Assembly: GCA_037783545.1 (NCBI GenBank)
Contig: JBBELK010000634.1
Location: forward strand, 248,001-312,000
Source: Henricia sp. BOLD:AAB3569
Lineage: Eukaryota; Echinodermata; Asteroidea; Spinulosida; Echinasteridae
Reading direction: 5' to 3'
Length of the DNA: 64,000 bases
Shown here: piece after piece, positions 8,507 to 19,975 of the stretch
How the letters are laid out: every line of letters starts with the position of its first letter
Numbering within the stretch: position 1 is the first letter of the stretch
Notes under the pieces: model-generated
The model's database searches: none
The model's input: the letters and a program-made list of their open reading frames with translations, nothing else
What the model was told of the DNA's origin: nothing
Made by a program: the position numbers and the translations under genes

Positions 8507-11500
8507 TTAAACAATAAAAAAGGGGACCCTAGCTGTCACATGTCACGCGTCACACCTATTTGGGCTTTGGGTACACAGGATAAACCGTGTGTCACGCATC
8601 GTGCACCAAAAATTCATCTACAGGGTTGCCAACCCATAGACGAGGCTTACTAATTAAAAACAAAACAATAATTCCTCTAAAAGAAATGAAATCTGATCTC
8701 CAATGGTGGATCAATTTAATTTTCAACTGTTTTTCGGCACATATTACCCATATTGCTGAATCAAAAAAGACACGCACCTTCAGCCTAATTACTACATTGT
8801 ATCCTACCCACAACCCTACGTGTCATGATGATGTCATGCCGAAATTTAATGCCTTAAATTTTATAAATCAAAACAAAACTAATTTTCATATATATACAAA
8901 CTTGATTCTTTCTTGTGCGACGTCAACACTAAAACAATATTAATAAGCCATGCCCACTGTCGGTGATGTCCACAGGTCTGTTTAGTTGGGCAAAATGTTA
9001 GGTCAGTGGGATCTGGACGCGCAGTGTCTATAGAATAGGTGATCTCAAGTTGCATTGATCTCTATGAGAGTTTCTTTCTGAGGTTAATCAGAGATGACCA
9101 AAGAGGAGTTTCAGCAACTTCCATTTGTGTGAGGTCCTGTGGATGAGGAAAGGAAATCTCTCGGATTTATATGACAGCCAAGTAGATCCTTGTCATCCTA
9201 CCTTTTTTTTTTTACAAATTAGTCAGGCTTATCCTTCGAGTTTATTGCATCATCCGTCATTTAGTACAAAACCCGCCATGCATGTCGCTTAATGTGAGTT
9301 GTAAAAAGTTTGTGCATATACATGTATTGTGCATATATTGCTCTTCCTAAGAATACTCCAAACAATCACATGAGACCTTGCATGACAGACCTTTTGCATC
9401 ACCAGTTCTGACGGGGCAAGTTTTCATATTTAAAGGGACAAACCGGCTTTGTTTGGCTATTTTGGGCTCGAAATGGACCCATACAAGATTCTGAAGGCCC
9501 TTCCAAAGCAGATCCTGAAAAGAAACCACGGAATTTTGCTGTTTTTTTAGCAATTTTTAAAAAACTGAGGTCACTTGATTTATTAGAACCAGATTCTGGT
9601 TCCGAAAATTCACATGGTCTTGCGAGTTAGTTTTGTGTCCAGCCGCATGAAAGTTTATTACTGCAGCACTGTACCCAATTCAACTCTGATTTTTCCTCAG
9701 TATTTATAAGTAATTGACAAAAACAGAGACTAAATACATGTTATGAAACAAAGTTAAACCATATATGAAAATTCGAACATTTTGATTCGAGAGTCCGAAG
9801 AACGGGAGCGTGTGCCTACGGTGGGATGTGTGCCCTGCGCAGCACGGCAAATAGCCTGAGTGCACACACTGCTGCCGGTACGTCGCACAACAGCTGGTTG
9901 CTCCGGTGTATGTTCGTTAAGAAACAAACTTGATGTCAACTCCTCCAAAGAAAACGGACATTCCTATTCGGTCGTCCGGGCTGTCCAGTGAAGTCGTGAG
10001 CGGAAAATTTGAGATATCCTAAGTATAGGAGAAGAGCGAATCGTTCGTGACAAAGTCGTCGAGGCTCGCGCGTAGTTGCAACGGCTGGTAAAGCGTATCT
10101 CCGTCTTTTGACCGTTTTTGTTAATTTTAAACTTCTTTAGTAAATTACGGGATATTTTGATAATCTTTTTTAACAACGACCATCAAAAAGGTATTGTCAA
10201 TTATGATACATCACTAAATCATGCAAACAGTAGTCCGGTGTGTACCTTTAAATGATGTGACAATATATCATCACAATGTGCCTTCACGTGCTTGACTCAC
10301 GGTAACAATTTGACTTCCCCATCATGGCGGCCGTATAAAGGATGTTTACGTCACCTCATTTTGTTTACAGTGCTCACGTCATTTGCACGGTGAATCTACC
10401 TCGTGTTTTGTTTCAAAAAACAAAACATGATTTTTCGTTTGTCTAATGTTATATTTGTTTCGGATGACTATGCTCTAAAGAAAACCAACGTTTTCGAAGT
10501 TACACGAAAATGACAAAATACAAGTTTATACTCCGTACATTTTGTAATATTGGATTGTTATATCTGTCTCAAAAGCTGGCAAACCAGAAAAAAATATTAT
10601 TCAGTGTGTATTCAAATGTACATGTATTTTCAAGGAGCACCAAAAGTATGCCTTGGAGGAGCTTGTTCGGATTTTTTTTCTTCAGAAAATGGATTTTGCT
10701 TTAACCTGTAGTGGTTACTACCCTCAATTCATTGCATTCCTTACATTCCTTACATTCCTTACATTCCTTTGGTTATTGTCTGCTAGTATACTTACCTATT
10801 GGCATTCCTTGTAGTCAAATGTAATACATTGTTAACATACTTTGGCAGTCTGTGTGCAACTGGCTATTGTGTTTTATTTCAGCTGTAAAATACTTGCCAT
10901 TGTTACCACCAACTCTAGGGTTATACACTCTCAGAACGTTGGTTAACAATTTTAACCAACTTGGTTAAAATTTTAACCAACCATGTATTACCAGGTGAAC
11001 ATCCCTACAGTTGGTTAAAACCTTCACCAACCCAGGTTGGTTAAATTTTAATACGTGGTTAGTAATGTAGTAACTCCGCGGAGCACCCCAATTCCGGCGG
11101 GTGGTGTAGAGCAGCTGCGGTGGAATAGGAGCACGTATACGGTGGTGGGTGTGAGCGGTGGAAATAGGAGCACACAATTGTTGGTGTATGGTGGTGTATG
11201 GAGTGGTGGTAATGGAGCAGCCTAATCGGTGGTGGGTGTGGGTGTGTGTGTGATATGAGCGGCGTTGTCGTATAGTATCAACCTAATGTGTGATTATGTG
11301 TGGTGTTGGGAGTCTTTCGGTGTATGTGGATGGAATTGTATAATTGGCAACCTCGTGCTGAATAATAAAAACAAAGTTTAGCATTTGAATTCACAAAAAA
11401 ACGTAATAGCTCGACGTACACATTTTAAAAATTAATAGGAAACGTTTAACAAACGTATACAATATAGCTAGGAATTTCCTGGTATAAGCAGCCTGAACGA

Positions 11501-11891
11501 ACGGAAGTGACGTCACGGGCCTGTTGAGACTGGTAGAAAACAACATTCTGATATGACGTAATGACATTTCTACACATATACATTACTAGGCAATGCACTG
11601 AATCAACGCGTTTTATTTTCTTTCATATGTAATATATTTTGGTAGTATGTAAAATTTAAATAAATAAAATACATGTAGAATAAAAATTAACCCAACACGG
11701 AAGAAAGGACAAACGTTTCAGGAACGTATTTCCTCGTTTAATCCCAGGAACGTTTATGTTACTGTATTTCCTCGTTTAAGGCAAGTCATGTTTATCTTAC
11801 AGGAAACAACACTGGGTTTGAAAATGTCCCCTAATGAACACGAACTGATGCAAGAGACAAACGGGTGTATCTCCTCGTGACAGATCGGTTT
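8507..11891. other. Intron sequence with scattered low-order repeats (copy A)
   Basis: No exon found on either strand. A short 'cattccttacattcc' repeat at 10731-10769 has more units here than in copy B (34461-34480). 10930-11060 is rich in ggttggttaaa/ttaaccaacc inverted words, and 11095-11260 is a ggtggtgtgagc-rich low-complexity stretch. The open frames 9754-10176 on the minus strand are joined in copy B (33485-33907) but show no domain. Confidence 0.55.
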
Positions 11892-13074
11892 AAAGTTTTG
11901 ATTGGCATGGAGTTGCTGGTGGGGATAAGGGTCAGTAAACAAAGTAAGAAAAAAAAGTTGTGGTAATCACCAAAGTATTAGTAGAAATGCCGTGAGAATC
12001 TCCATTATGATAAAGTTTTTAGAGAACTTGAGGAAGTAGTGACGAAAAGGACGTTTATTTTGTCTAACCTCTGCACGGGGTCTATACAGATAACCTTGAC
12101 CTCGATTTGATCTATTGACCAATCAGAATGCAGGATTTTGCCTCTACAATCCCTCATTAGCATAAAATGACTAAAAAGAATGTACCATTTATTGCGGGGG
12201 GGGGGGTGTTCTCGTGCCCGTGCATTTTATTTTATTTATGACTATGTATTATAATTATGGTACTTTTTATACGCGAGACAGTATACACAACAGAATAAAA
12301 CCTATTAGGATACCATACACATCCGATAAATAAAAATACACACGATAAATAAAAAACAAAACAAAACGTATTAGATATTACGTGCAATTCTTGATGAATA
12401 TTTTATACAGAGTTGTATATCCCGCTCTAAGCGAATGGTACATTCCATAACAAACGTTGTGCATGTACACACGTACGTAATCCAGTACCAGCCTCTATAA
12501 CGCGTTGAGACAAGCCAGGCTGGCGAGGTCTTGGCGAACATCCTGTGGGCTTTGTTTGATGTTGTGAGGGCTCCCGGTGATGGCCGAATCACAGTGATGT
12601 CATAACGATAAGTCAGCACAAACGGTCGACGTGTTCTCCACTGGCGCTAGATTTGAAAGCACTAACGCTGCTATTTCAGCTTCACTTTGCTACGAGCATT
12701 CGTTGGATCCGCAGCTTCATTAAGTTTATAGTGCTGCACGGCAGTATAGGTAACGCCACCTCCCCCGCCCCCTTTTTTGCCCCAATGACCCATATTTTTC
12801 CGTGTTTTTTTTCGGGGTATTTAAATGGGATGTACGATAACAAATAATTAGATACAATAAAATATTAGAAAGAAATGGAAATCAAGCTAGATTTTTGCTT
12901 AAAGTCCGTATTAAACGTGTCAGTATTATTTCGCGGTATTTCGCCGCTTATGTGCATCAAGAAAAGACACGGACATTCAAAGTTGTATACGTTAATTCGC
13001 AGTTACACATTATTGTACATGTATTTTTATTTACTTATCTATTATTTTGTTTTTGTAGATCTTTCTTTGTGAAA

Positions 13075-13262
13075 TGAGCAAACGAGCAGCGAAACGAGCA
13101 AATGAGCAGCGCAAATGAGCAGCAAAACTAGCAAATGAGCAGCGAAAATGAGCAAATGAGCAGCAAAATGAGCAAATAAGCAGCAAAACGAGCAAATGAG
13201 CAGCAAAACGAGCAAATGAGCAGCGAAAATGAGCAAATGAGCAGCGAAAATGAGCAAATGAG
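13075..13262. repeat. Tandem array in left fold-back arm
   Basis: About twelve variable units of 'agcaaatgagcagcgaaaatg' type. The complementary array sits at 14070-14350 and 14716-15004. Open frames through it in all phases are artefacts. Confidence 0.9.
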
Positions 13263-13265
13263 CAA

Positions 13266-13926
13266 ATGCCTAAACGTATTTAGGCATTACTCTGGTCAAG
13301 GCTTTGTTTAATTCCATGCCTTTATTTACTTTTTCTTCGAAATCTTCTACAATCTCTTGATGAGAATCATTATTTTTCAGATATAGGTAACTTGACAAAA
13401 AATCCTTGTAGTCGTTAAAAAAGATTCGCTCGACTGCCTAAAGGGTCTTCCTATTGGCTTTTTCCTTGGCTTGATCTTCACCAATACCCTCGTTGACATA
13501 CTTTTCATATTTTTCACTCCACATGTCTTCAGTGGATTCTTTGGCCTCTTCTAACCAGTCTCGATAGGCGACATTGTCTTCCAACTCAGAATTGGACCCA
13601 TCTTCATCCGATGATTTGTCATCTTTCTCTGTTTCAGATTCATCATCTTCCTTAAAATCTTCGTCATCAGCTTGCGTAGAGTCACTTCCACAGCTTTCTA
13701 TTTCTGAATCTTAAAATCTACGCTTTTTAAAATCGCGTTCATAATTATCCACGTCTGAACATTCAGATTGAATAGATTCAATTTCACGATCGTCGTCAAC
13801 TATGTCCGTTTTAGATCCGTCTTCAGCATGTATATTCTCTGCATGCCGCCGTAGGTTATATTTCCGCCCAAAGCTTTTGTCACACTGGTGACAAGCATGG
13901 GGTTTGGTTGCGGAGGTAGCATTCAT
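13266..13926 (-). pseudogene. Broken C2H2 zinc-finger/acidic protein in the fold-back centre
   Basis: From the ATG at 13926 one frame runs for about 220 codons with only two stops (TAA at 13711-13713 and a TAG at about 13440, where a Trp codon would need one change). The start holds a single C2H2 finger (C-HQ-C-x12-H-x4-H, 'KSFGRKYNLRRH'), then a long Asp/Glu/Ser-rich stretch ('DDEDFKEDDESETEKDD'), then a predicted helical region ('DWLEEAKESTEDMWSEKY', 'GIGEDQAKEKAN', 'VERIFFNDYKDFL', 'HQEIVEDFEEKVNKGMEL'). The downstream frame is clearly constrained, so it was once one protein of at least 220 residues. I recognise the general layout (C2H2 + acidic + helical) but cannot assign a function. Its location exactly between the inverted arms suggests an element-borne gene. 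Confidence 0.65.
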
Positions 13927-13944
13927 GTTGAATCTTTGAAGGTT

Positions 13945-15244
13945 GATTTCTGAATGGTAAAAAACCCGATTACATCGGTAATATATATATATAACTACCC
14001 ATTTTGGTTGTACATGTACCTCTGGTCTCTGTGCTCATATGCACATGTCCTGTGTTACTTTTTCGCTGCTCACTTGCCATTGTTGCTGCTCACCTGCTCA
14101 TTTGTTCATTTCCGCTGCTCATTTGCTCGTTTAGCTGCTCATTTGCTCATTTTCGCTGCTCATTTGCTCATTTGCTCATTTGCTCATTTCCGCTGCTCAT
14201 TTGCTCATTTTCGCTGCTCATTTGCTCGTTTCGCTGCTCATTTGCTCGTTTTGCTACTCATTTGCTCATTTTCGCTGCTCATTTGCTCATTTGCTCGTTT
14301 CGCTGCTCATTTGTTCTTTGCTGCTCGTTTCGCTGCTCGTTTGCTCATTTCACAAAGAAAGATCTACAAAAACAAAATAATAGATAAGTAAATAAAAATA
14401 CATGTACAATAATGTGTAACTGCGAATTAACGTATACAACTTTGAATTTCTTAATGTGTCCGTGTCTTTTCTTGATGCACATAAGCGGCGGAATACCGCG
14501 AAATAATACTGACACGTTTAATACGGACTTTAAGCAAAAATCTAGCTTGATTTCCATTTTTTTCTAATATTTTATTGTATCTAATTATTTGATTTCTGAA
14601 TGGTAAAAAACCCGATTACATCGGTAATATATATATATAACTACCCATTTTGGTTGTACATGTACCTCTGGTCTCTGTGCTCATATGCACATGTCCTGTG
14701 TTACTTTTTCGCTGCTCACTTGCCATTGTTGCTGCTCACCTGCTCATTTGTTCATTTCCGCTGCTCATTTGCTCGTTTAGCTGCTCATTTGCTCATTTTC
14801 GCTGCTCATTTGCTCATTTGCTCATTTGCTCATTTCCGCTGCTCATTTGCTCATTTTCGCTGCTCATTTGCTCGTTTCGCTGCTCATTTGCTCGTTTTGC
14901 TACTCATTTGCTCATTTTCGCTGCTCATTTGCTCATTTGCTCGTTTCGCTGCTCATTTGTTCTTTGCTGCTCATTTGCTCGTTTCGCTGCTCGTTTGCTC
15001 ATTTCACAAAGAAAGATCTACAAAAACAAAATAATAGATAAGTAAATAAAAATACATGTACAATAATGTGTAACTGCGAATTAACGTATACAACTTTGAA
15101 TTTCTTAATGTGTCCGTGTCTTTTCTTGATGCACATAAGCGGCGGAATACCGCGAAATAATACTGACACGTTTAATACGGACTTTAAGCAAAAATCTAGC
15201 TTGATTTCCATTTTTTTCTAATATTTTATTGTATCTAATTATTT
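13945..15244. repeat. Direct tandem duplication within right fold-back arm
   Basis: 13945-14590 and 14591-15244 are near-identical consecutive copies (period 646) starting at 'gatttctgaatggtaaaa'. Each contains a 'gctgctcatttgctcg' array and ends with the arm sequence complementary to 12835-13080. Confidence 0.95.
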
Positions 15245-15329
15245 GTTATCGTATATTCCATTTAGATACCTAAATATTTTAAATATGATGATGCAACCAA
15301 TCATGTGGTAATAAAACAAACTATTAGGC

Positions 15330-15665
15330 CTATAGAAGTGTTTATGTGATATCGCTGCATAGTCACGGAAGACATTTCCAGTCCTTGGAGATAATTGCTA
15401 CAGTAAACCAGTACAAAGGAAATGCGGTAATCACTGAAGCGTTTTCTCCTCATTCCCTCCTCGTCCTGCTCCGCCCACCCCCGAAAAAAGCACGGAAAAA
15501 TATGGGTCCGATTGGGGCAAAAAATGGGGGGGGGGGGGGGGTGGCGTTACCTATACTGCCGTGCAGCACTATAAACTTAATGAAGCTTCGGATCCAACGA
15601 ATGCTCGTAGCAAAGTGAAGCTAAAATAGCAGCGTTAGTGCTTTCAAATCTAGCGCCAGTGGAGA
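15330..15665. repeat. Dispersed repeat family, member 2
   Basis: Same sequence as 1185-1511 and 24769-25090; here it forms part of the right fold-back arm, and the complement of its inner half forms part of the left arm at 12640-12800. Confidence 0.8.
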
Positions 15666-16464
15666 ACACGTCGACCGTCTGTGCTGACTTATCGTTATGA
15701 CATCACTGTGATTCGGCCATCACCGGGAGCCCTCACAACATCAAACAAAGCCCACAGGATGTTCGCCAAGACCTCGCCAGCCTGGCTTGTCTCAACGCGT
15801 TATAGAGGCTGGTACTGGATTACGTACGTGTGTACATGCACAACGTTTGTGATGGAATGTACCATTCGCTTAGAGCGGGATATACAACTCTGTATAAAAC
15901 ATTAATCAAGAATTGCACGTAATATATATTACGTTTTGTTTTGTTTTTTATTTATCGTGTGTATGGTATCCTAATAGGTTTTATTCTGTTGTGTATACTG
16001 TCTCGCGTATAAAAAGTATTATAATTATAATACATAGTCATAAATAAAATAAAATACACGAGCACGAGAACACCCCTCCCCCCGCAATAAATGGTACATT
16101 CTTTTTAGTCATGTTATGCTAATGAAGGCTCGTAGAGGCAAAATCCTGCATTCTGATTGGTCGAGAGATCAAATCGAGGTCAAGGTTATCTGTATAGACC
16201 CCGTGCAGAGATTAGACAAAATAAACGTCCTTTTCGTCACTACTTCCTCAAGTTCTCTAAAAACTTTATTATAATGGAGATTCTCACGGCATTTCTACTA
16301 ATACTTTGGTGATTATCACAACTTTTTGTCTTACTTTGTTTACTGACCCTTATCCCCACCAGCAACTCCATGCCAATCAAAACTTTAACTACTCCCCTGG
16401 ATGGGATGCCAGTCCATCACACGTTTTACCCACAGCAGTTAGCTGGTACCCATATAATGTATGT

Positions 16465-17039
16465 GGGTCATTCCATAAATATGGGGGCCAAAGTGTGACA
16501 TTTTGATGCATTTGTAAAAATGGCCTTTTCAAGTTACCAAAATATTTTGAAGAAATTTCTGTGCAATTTCTGAATAGTGTATGATATTTGAAACAATTTC
16601 CAAATGTATTGGTGTCATAGTTTAATAATATTCGAGAAAATTATTTAACGATGTAAGTGGGGACACCAAGGCATTTTTAAATTCTTACGATTACATTTCC
16701 AGTCTTTTTGACCAGGTTCTTTCTGGAAAAGGTATCTTCTGGTTTTACCCACCTGTACCTTATAAATTCAAATTATATTATGAGCGAAATTTCAATAATT
16801 CTTCAATATAAATTTCAAAATGTTACACTTGCATTTAGAAGATCGCACCAGTTTATTTAATCATTCTTGTCATGTTTTGGGCAACATTAACACTCAAAGG
16901 TGTTGTTCGATTTACGAGGCCATATATTGTTCATATGCTGAGGGTAACCATTCTCTGAAGCCCGGTATGTATACAAATGAACTTCGGAAGTGTCACGACG
17001 TAAAGGGGGACACTGGGTCCCGTATTTATGGAATGACCC
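16465..17039. mobile_element. 575 bp inverted-repeat element
   Basis: The ends gggtcattccataaatat and its near complement (tatttatggaatgaccc) face each other, with a possible 4 bp target duplication atgt at 16461-16464 and 17040-17043. The interior has no coding capacity. A truncated left end of the same element is at about 38120-38137. Confidence 0.65.
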
Positions 17040-17360
17040 ATGTACCGGTAGAGTAAAGTGTCTTGTCTGAAAACACAATGCAATAGCAGTAACCAGGCCT
17101 CATATCATAGACCTATCACCCAAAACTCTGACTGGCCATCGGCCAAACCACCGCGCCTCCACATGTAGTACTGGTACATGTAATCTAAAGTCCCTAGGAA
17201 AGCACACAGGATGTATAAGTCAGCTTATTTTGGCAATGATGAGAACCCAACATGCCGTGGGAGACCACAGAATCTTTCTGCCCAGCCACAGTAATTTTAT
17301 AGAGAGAAAAAATAACACAATGCAAGCATTATCATGGTCCAGCAAGTTTTAATGACTCAC

Positions 17361-17579
17361 CTTGGCTGAAGATGCAAACTCTAATACAATTCATAACACG
17401 CTCTCCATTTGGACGATAGTATTCCAACCACACATAGAAATAGCGAGCGCCCTCTAAGGCACTGTCCAGGAGTGTAATATTCACGCCAACTCTGCTATTG
17501 GAGCCTGTAAAGTCCACAGTAACATTGACACTCTTGTAGTCTCGTCCAGCTTTAGCTGTGTCATCTGAGGTTACAACAA
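17361..17579 (-). CDS. Calx-beta domain exon (second half)
   Basis: A 219 bp minus-strand exon with acceptor ttctttgcag|TT and donor CAAG|gtgagt, phase 1 at both ends. It codes the core of a Calx-beta fold: 'DDTAKAGRDYKSVNVTVDF' matches the family's TAxxGxDY motif, and the strand 'GVNITLLDSALEGARYFYVWL' matches the 'xxIxxxDxxxxExxExFxVxL' block, though the usual acidic E-x-F is replaced by RYF. Calx-beta domains occur in Na/Ca exchangers, integrin beta-4 and many adhesion proteins, where they can bind calcium. Two cysteines near the end (NCIRVC) may form a disulfide. Splicing to 18854-18973 upstream restores a continuous domain. Confidence 0.82.
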
Positions 17580-18228
17580 CTGCAAAGAAACCAAGTACAA
17601 TATCAATGAATTATCAGCTAGTATTTGAAATATGCTCATGACTTAAGCTGATATCAGAAATTGCCAGAGTCACGCACCCAAAAGTGAGTGTCTTGGTCAT
17701 GTCTAGATCAAGATTATGTACACTAATGGGGATAGTCCACAGATATCTATTAACAACAAGATAGGAAACGGAGGCCGTACTCGCACAACAGCGCCTTGTT
17801 ATTAGCATAGTTTTGGGCACCCTCATTTACATACTTTTGGGCATTATTTGCATAAGTATTTGGCTATTTGCGTGGTTTAAGCCACCTCATTTGCATGATT
17901 TTGGGCAACGTAATTTGCATGATTCTGGGCACTTCTACATGAGTTTTCGCGCATGCGCACAGATGAAAGCTGCTGTCGCGTGACTCACGTCGCGTCCTCA
18001 AGTTTGGATACGCGCGATGCGCACACGCGATTAGGGGTAGTGTACGCAATGCCCCATTCGCGCTGTATTGGCACGCGTACGCGTACACCAAAAGGATGAA
18101 CGAACTTGGTTGCTAAGCTGTATACGTACTTATATCAATTGGTATTTCTGTGCACAATTTAGCGTGACTTTTTGCCATTTTCCTCCGGATTAAGCGGTTT
18201 GGTGATGTGTATGGTATTTCTAAACCCG
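17580..18228. other. Intron between the two Calx-beta exons, left part
   Basis: No exon. A local run of 'atttgcat…tttgggca' words lies at 17820-17935, a degenerate tandem. Confidence 0.5.
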
Positions 18229-18508
18229 TCAATGCCGGAGATTAGGACACACGAAACCTTGTTTGCACATCGGCTTCCAGCACAAGGTAGACAATTTGAA
18301 AACCTTTCTTATAAGTTTGTGCCATGTTTTTAAAACTTCATATCCTGGACTTCGTCCGCTATGTAGTATGCGGTAAGGAGTCCATACCGTCGCGACGACG
18401 GTCGAAATTGTCTTAAATAAACCTTGCATTATCACAGCAGATTCTATTCTGTCAAGAGATTGCTTCAATTAGATACAATATTCAAACTACATCACATTTA
18501 TAGCTCCA
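18229..18508. repeat. Dispersed repeat also found at 37135-37357
   Basis: The block from 'aaacctttcttataagtttg' to 'tagctccatggttac' is nearly identical to 37141-37355. It contains the hairpin 'tcctggacttcgtccgctatgtagtatgcggtaaggagtcc', related to the 75 bp element at 62722-62796. Confidence 0.8.
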
Positions 18509-18853
18509 TGGTTACAAGTTTAAAGTATATTTTCAGCATAATAAGCCCGGAATTCGCGCCACACTGGTCAAAAACAAGATGGCCGTTTTTAAAAAAAATT
18601 CTCCGGGTATGTTAATTTTGATGTCATGAGATCAAACATAAATTACATAAATAATTAATATTACGCACGCGCACATGTTCGGAACCGCCCCAAGCCGGTT
18701 ACGGTGATGTGCCATTCAATAACACAGTCGCTTCCTATCTTGTTGTTAACAGATATCTGTGGGATAGTCACACTTCGGCGCTGTATATTTGAACGCGATT
18801 ATATTAAGTACCTGACTGAAAACAAAAACGTCTTTGTTGAATATAACACTTAC

Positions 18854-18973
18854 CAACAGAAGCATCGGTCGATCCATCGGCTCCAGTGCTCAATATGAAG
18901 ACTTCTGTGTCAACACCCCCAGTTACCATGGTTACATTGTAGGAATCCTGCTCAAAGCAGTATTCAATAATAA
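18854..18973 (-). CDS. Calx-beta domain exon (first half)
   Basis: A 120 bp minus-strand exon, acceptor tctacag|TT and donor GTTG|gtaagt, phase 1 on both sides (40 codons). It codes 'YCFEQDSYNVTMVTGG' followed by 'TEVFILSTGADGST', the usual opening of a Calx-beta domain (F-x-x-x-x-Y-x-V-x-E/xG, then a beta strand). Joining to 17361-17579 gives 'ASV-VVVTSDDTAKAGRDY' without a frame change. The exon upstream in the transcript is the Thr/Pro exon at 31217-31423, if no exon was missed. Confidence 0.78.
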
Positions 18974-19164
18974 CTGTAGAAGGCAGAAAATTTAGGTATA
19001 TCTGAATCATACTGCGTGTAAACAAAAATCCTACCTTGGATCCTAAATTATTTTGTCATTTGGCAATGGAATAGCCTAGCTTGATCAAGGCGTTGGGTTC
19101 GTCTTCAAGTGGGTTCGTCTTCAAGACGGCCCGCTGAAGATGAAACATAACAGTGCCCGTATAG

Positions 19165-19966
19165 TACTTTTAGAAGGCTAAAAGTGTTGTTTTTTGACGT
19201 TTATATTGGGACGTTATCATTTTCTATTTAACACTTTTAGCCCCTTAACATTTTAACCCCCTTCGTCGTGTGGAACATTCTTACACGCCCTCAAGAGTCC
19301 AAATACCCATGTGAAAATTCTTACCGTAAATTCCAAATCAGACATTTAAAAGCACACCATGGGGGTCCTTGTAATCTCAAGACTTCTGTACCCTTGTCGT
19401 TCATTGTCCATGATGACTCAAACATCAAAAAAGGATAAAAGGGAGCAAAATCTGGAGTAAAATCGACAAATCTGGACAGACGGGAGACTTGACCATGTTG
19501 ACTTCGCTACTATTTCGCGTCAAAAGGAAAGTAGTCCCACCAACGCGGATAGATTTTGTTTAGCCTATACTGGCCCCCTGTCTATGTGCGCTACGCTGCT
19601 CTCGCTCATATACAACGCGTGGGGAAGTAAATATGTGGACAGGGGGCCAGTCTAGGCTAAACAAAATCCATCCGCGTTGGTGGGACTACTTTCCTTTTGA
19701 CGCGGCCTAGCATGAAGTCTGTGTACCACGCTGGCTGAAAATTTTCTATTTTACTCCAGATTTTTCTCCCTTTTATCCTTTTTTGATGTCTGATTTGGAA
19801 TTTACGGTAAGAATTTTCACATGGGTATTTGGACTCTTGAGGGCGTGTAAGAATGTTCCACACGACGAAGGGGGTTAAAATGTTAAGGGGCTAAAAGTGT
19901 TATATAGAAAATGATAACGTCCCAATATAAACGTCAAAAAACAACACTTTTAGCCTTCTAAAAGTA
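19165..19966. mobile_element. 802 bp palindromic element, Mutator-like, 9 bp target duplication
   Basis: Terminal inverted repeats of about 180 bp (starting tacttttagaaggctaaaag) are flanked by the direct repeat cccgtatag at 19156-19164 and 19967-19975. A second inverted pair lies inside (19533-19565 against 19660-19700, around 'agtcccaccaacgcgga'). Nine-base target duplications with long TIRs are typical of Mutator-like elements. No transposase is present, so it is non-autonomous. Confidence 0.88.
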
Positions 19967-19975
19967 CCCGTATAG

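Larger units (their letters stand above)
1..12722. repeat. Segmental duplication, copy A (left edge open)
   Basis: This whole stretch reappears at 23592-36431 in the same orientation, with base 1 matching 23592. The copies differ mainly by point changes, homopolymer length changes and a few indels (for example 160 bp missing here after 3777, 15 bp missing in the other copy near 27216). Similarity ends at the TTAA of 12719-12722. The start at base 1 is only the window edge, so the true unit may be longer. It contains a LINE fragment, a gypsy pol with an extra ORF, a SINE, a second LINE tail, two hairpin MITEs and one Thr/Pro host exon. Confidence 0.97.
11892..16385. mobile_element. Fold-back (long inverted repeat) composite element
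   Basis: The left arm (about 11892-13260) is the reverse complement of the right arm (about 14345-16385, with insertions). The outer pair is recognisable by 'attggcatggagttgctggtggggataagg' at 11900-11929 and its complement near 16350-16378. Inner arm parts consist of 'gctcatttgctcgttt'-type tandem repeats. The right arm holds a direct tandem duplication of about 650 bp. The centre (13266-13944) codes a broken zinc-finger protein. This layout, with tandem repeats inside long inverted arms around an ORF, resembles Drosophila FB elements; whether it moves as one unit is inference. Outer boundaries have no clear target duplication. Confidence 0.7.

Noticed and set aside
9754-10176. Two adjacent minus-strand open frames that join in copy B (33485-33907)
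   Set aside because: Joined only by a small difference; composition and lack of domains or splice signals give no support for a gene.
13075-13262. CRISPR-like repeat array
   Set aside because: No constant repeat with unique spacers; units are contiguous and degenerate, and the DNA is eukaryotic.
13042-15045. Many Cys/Ser/Phe/His-rich open frames
   Set aside because: Direct translation of the 'gctcatttgctc' arrays; all phases are open, no start or domain logic.
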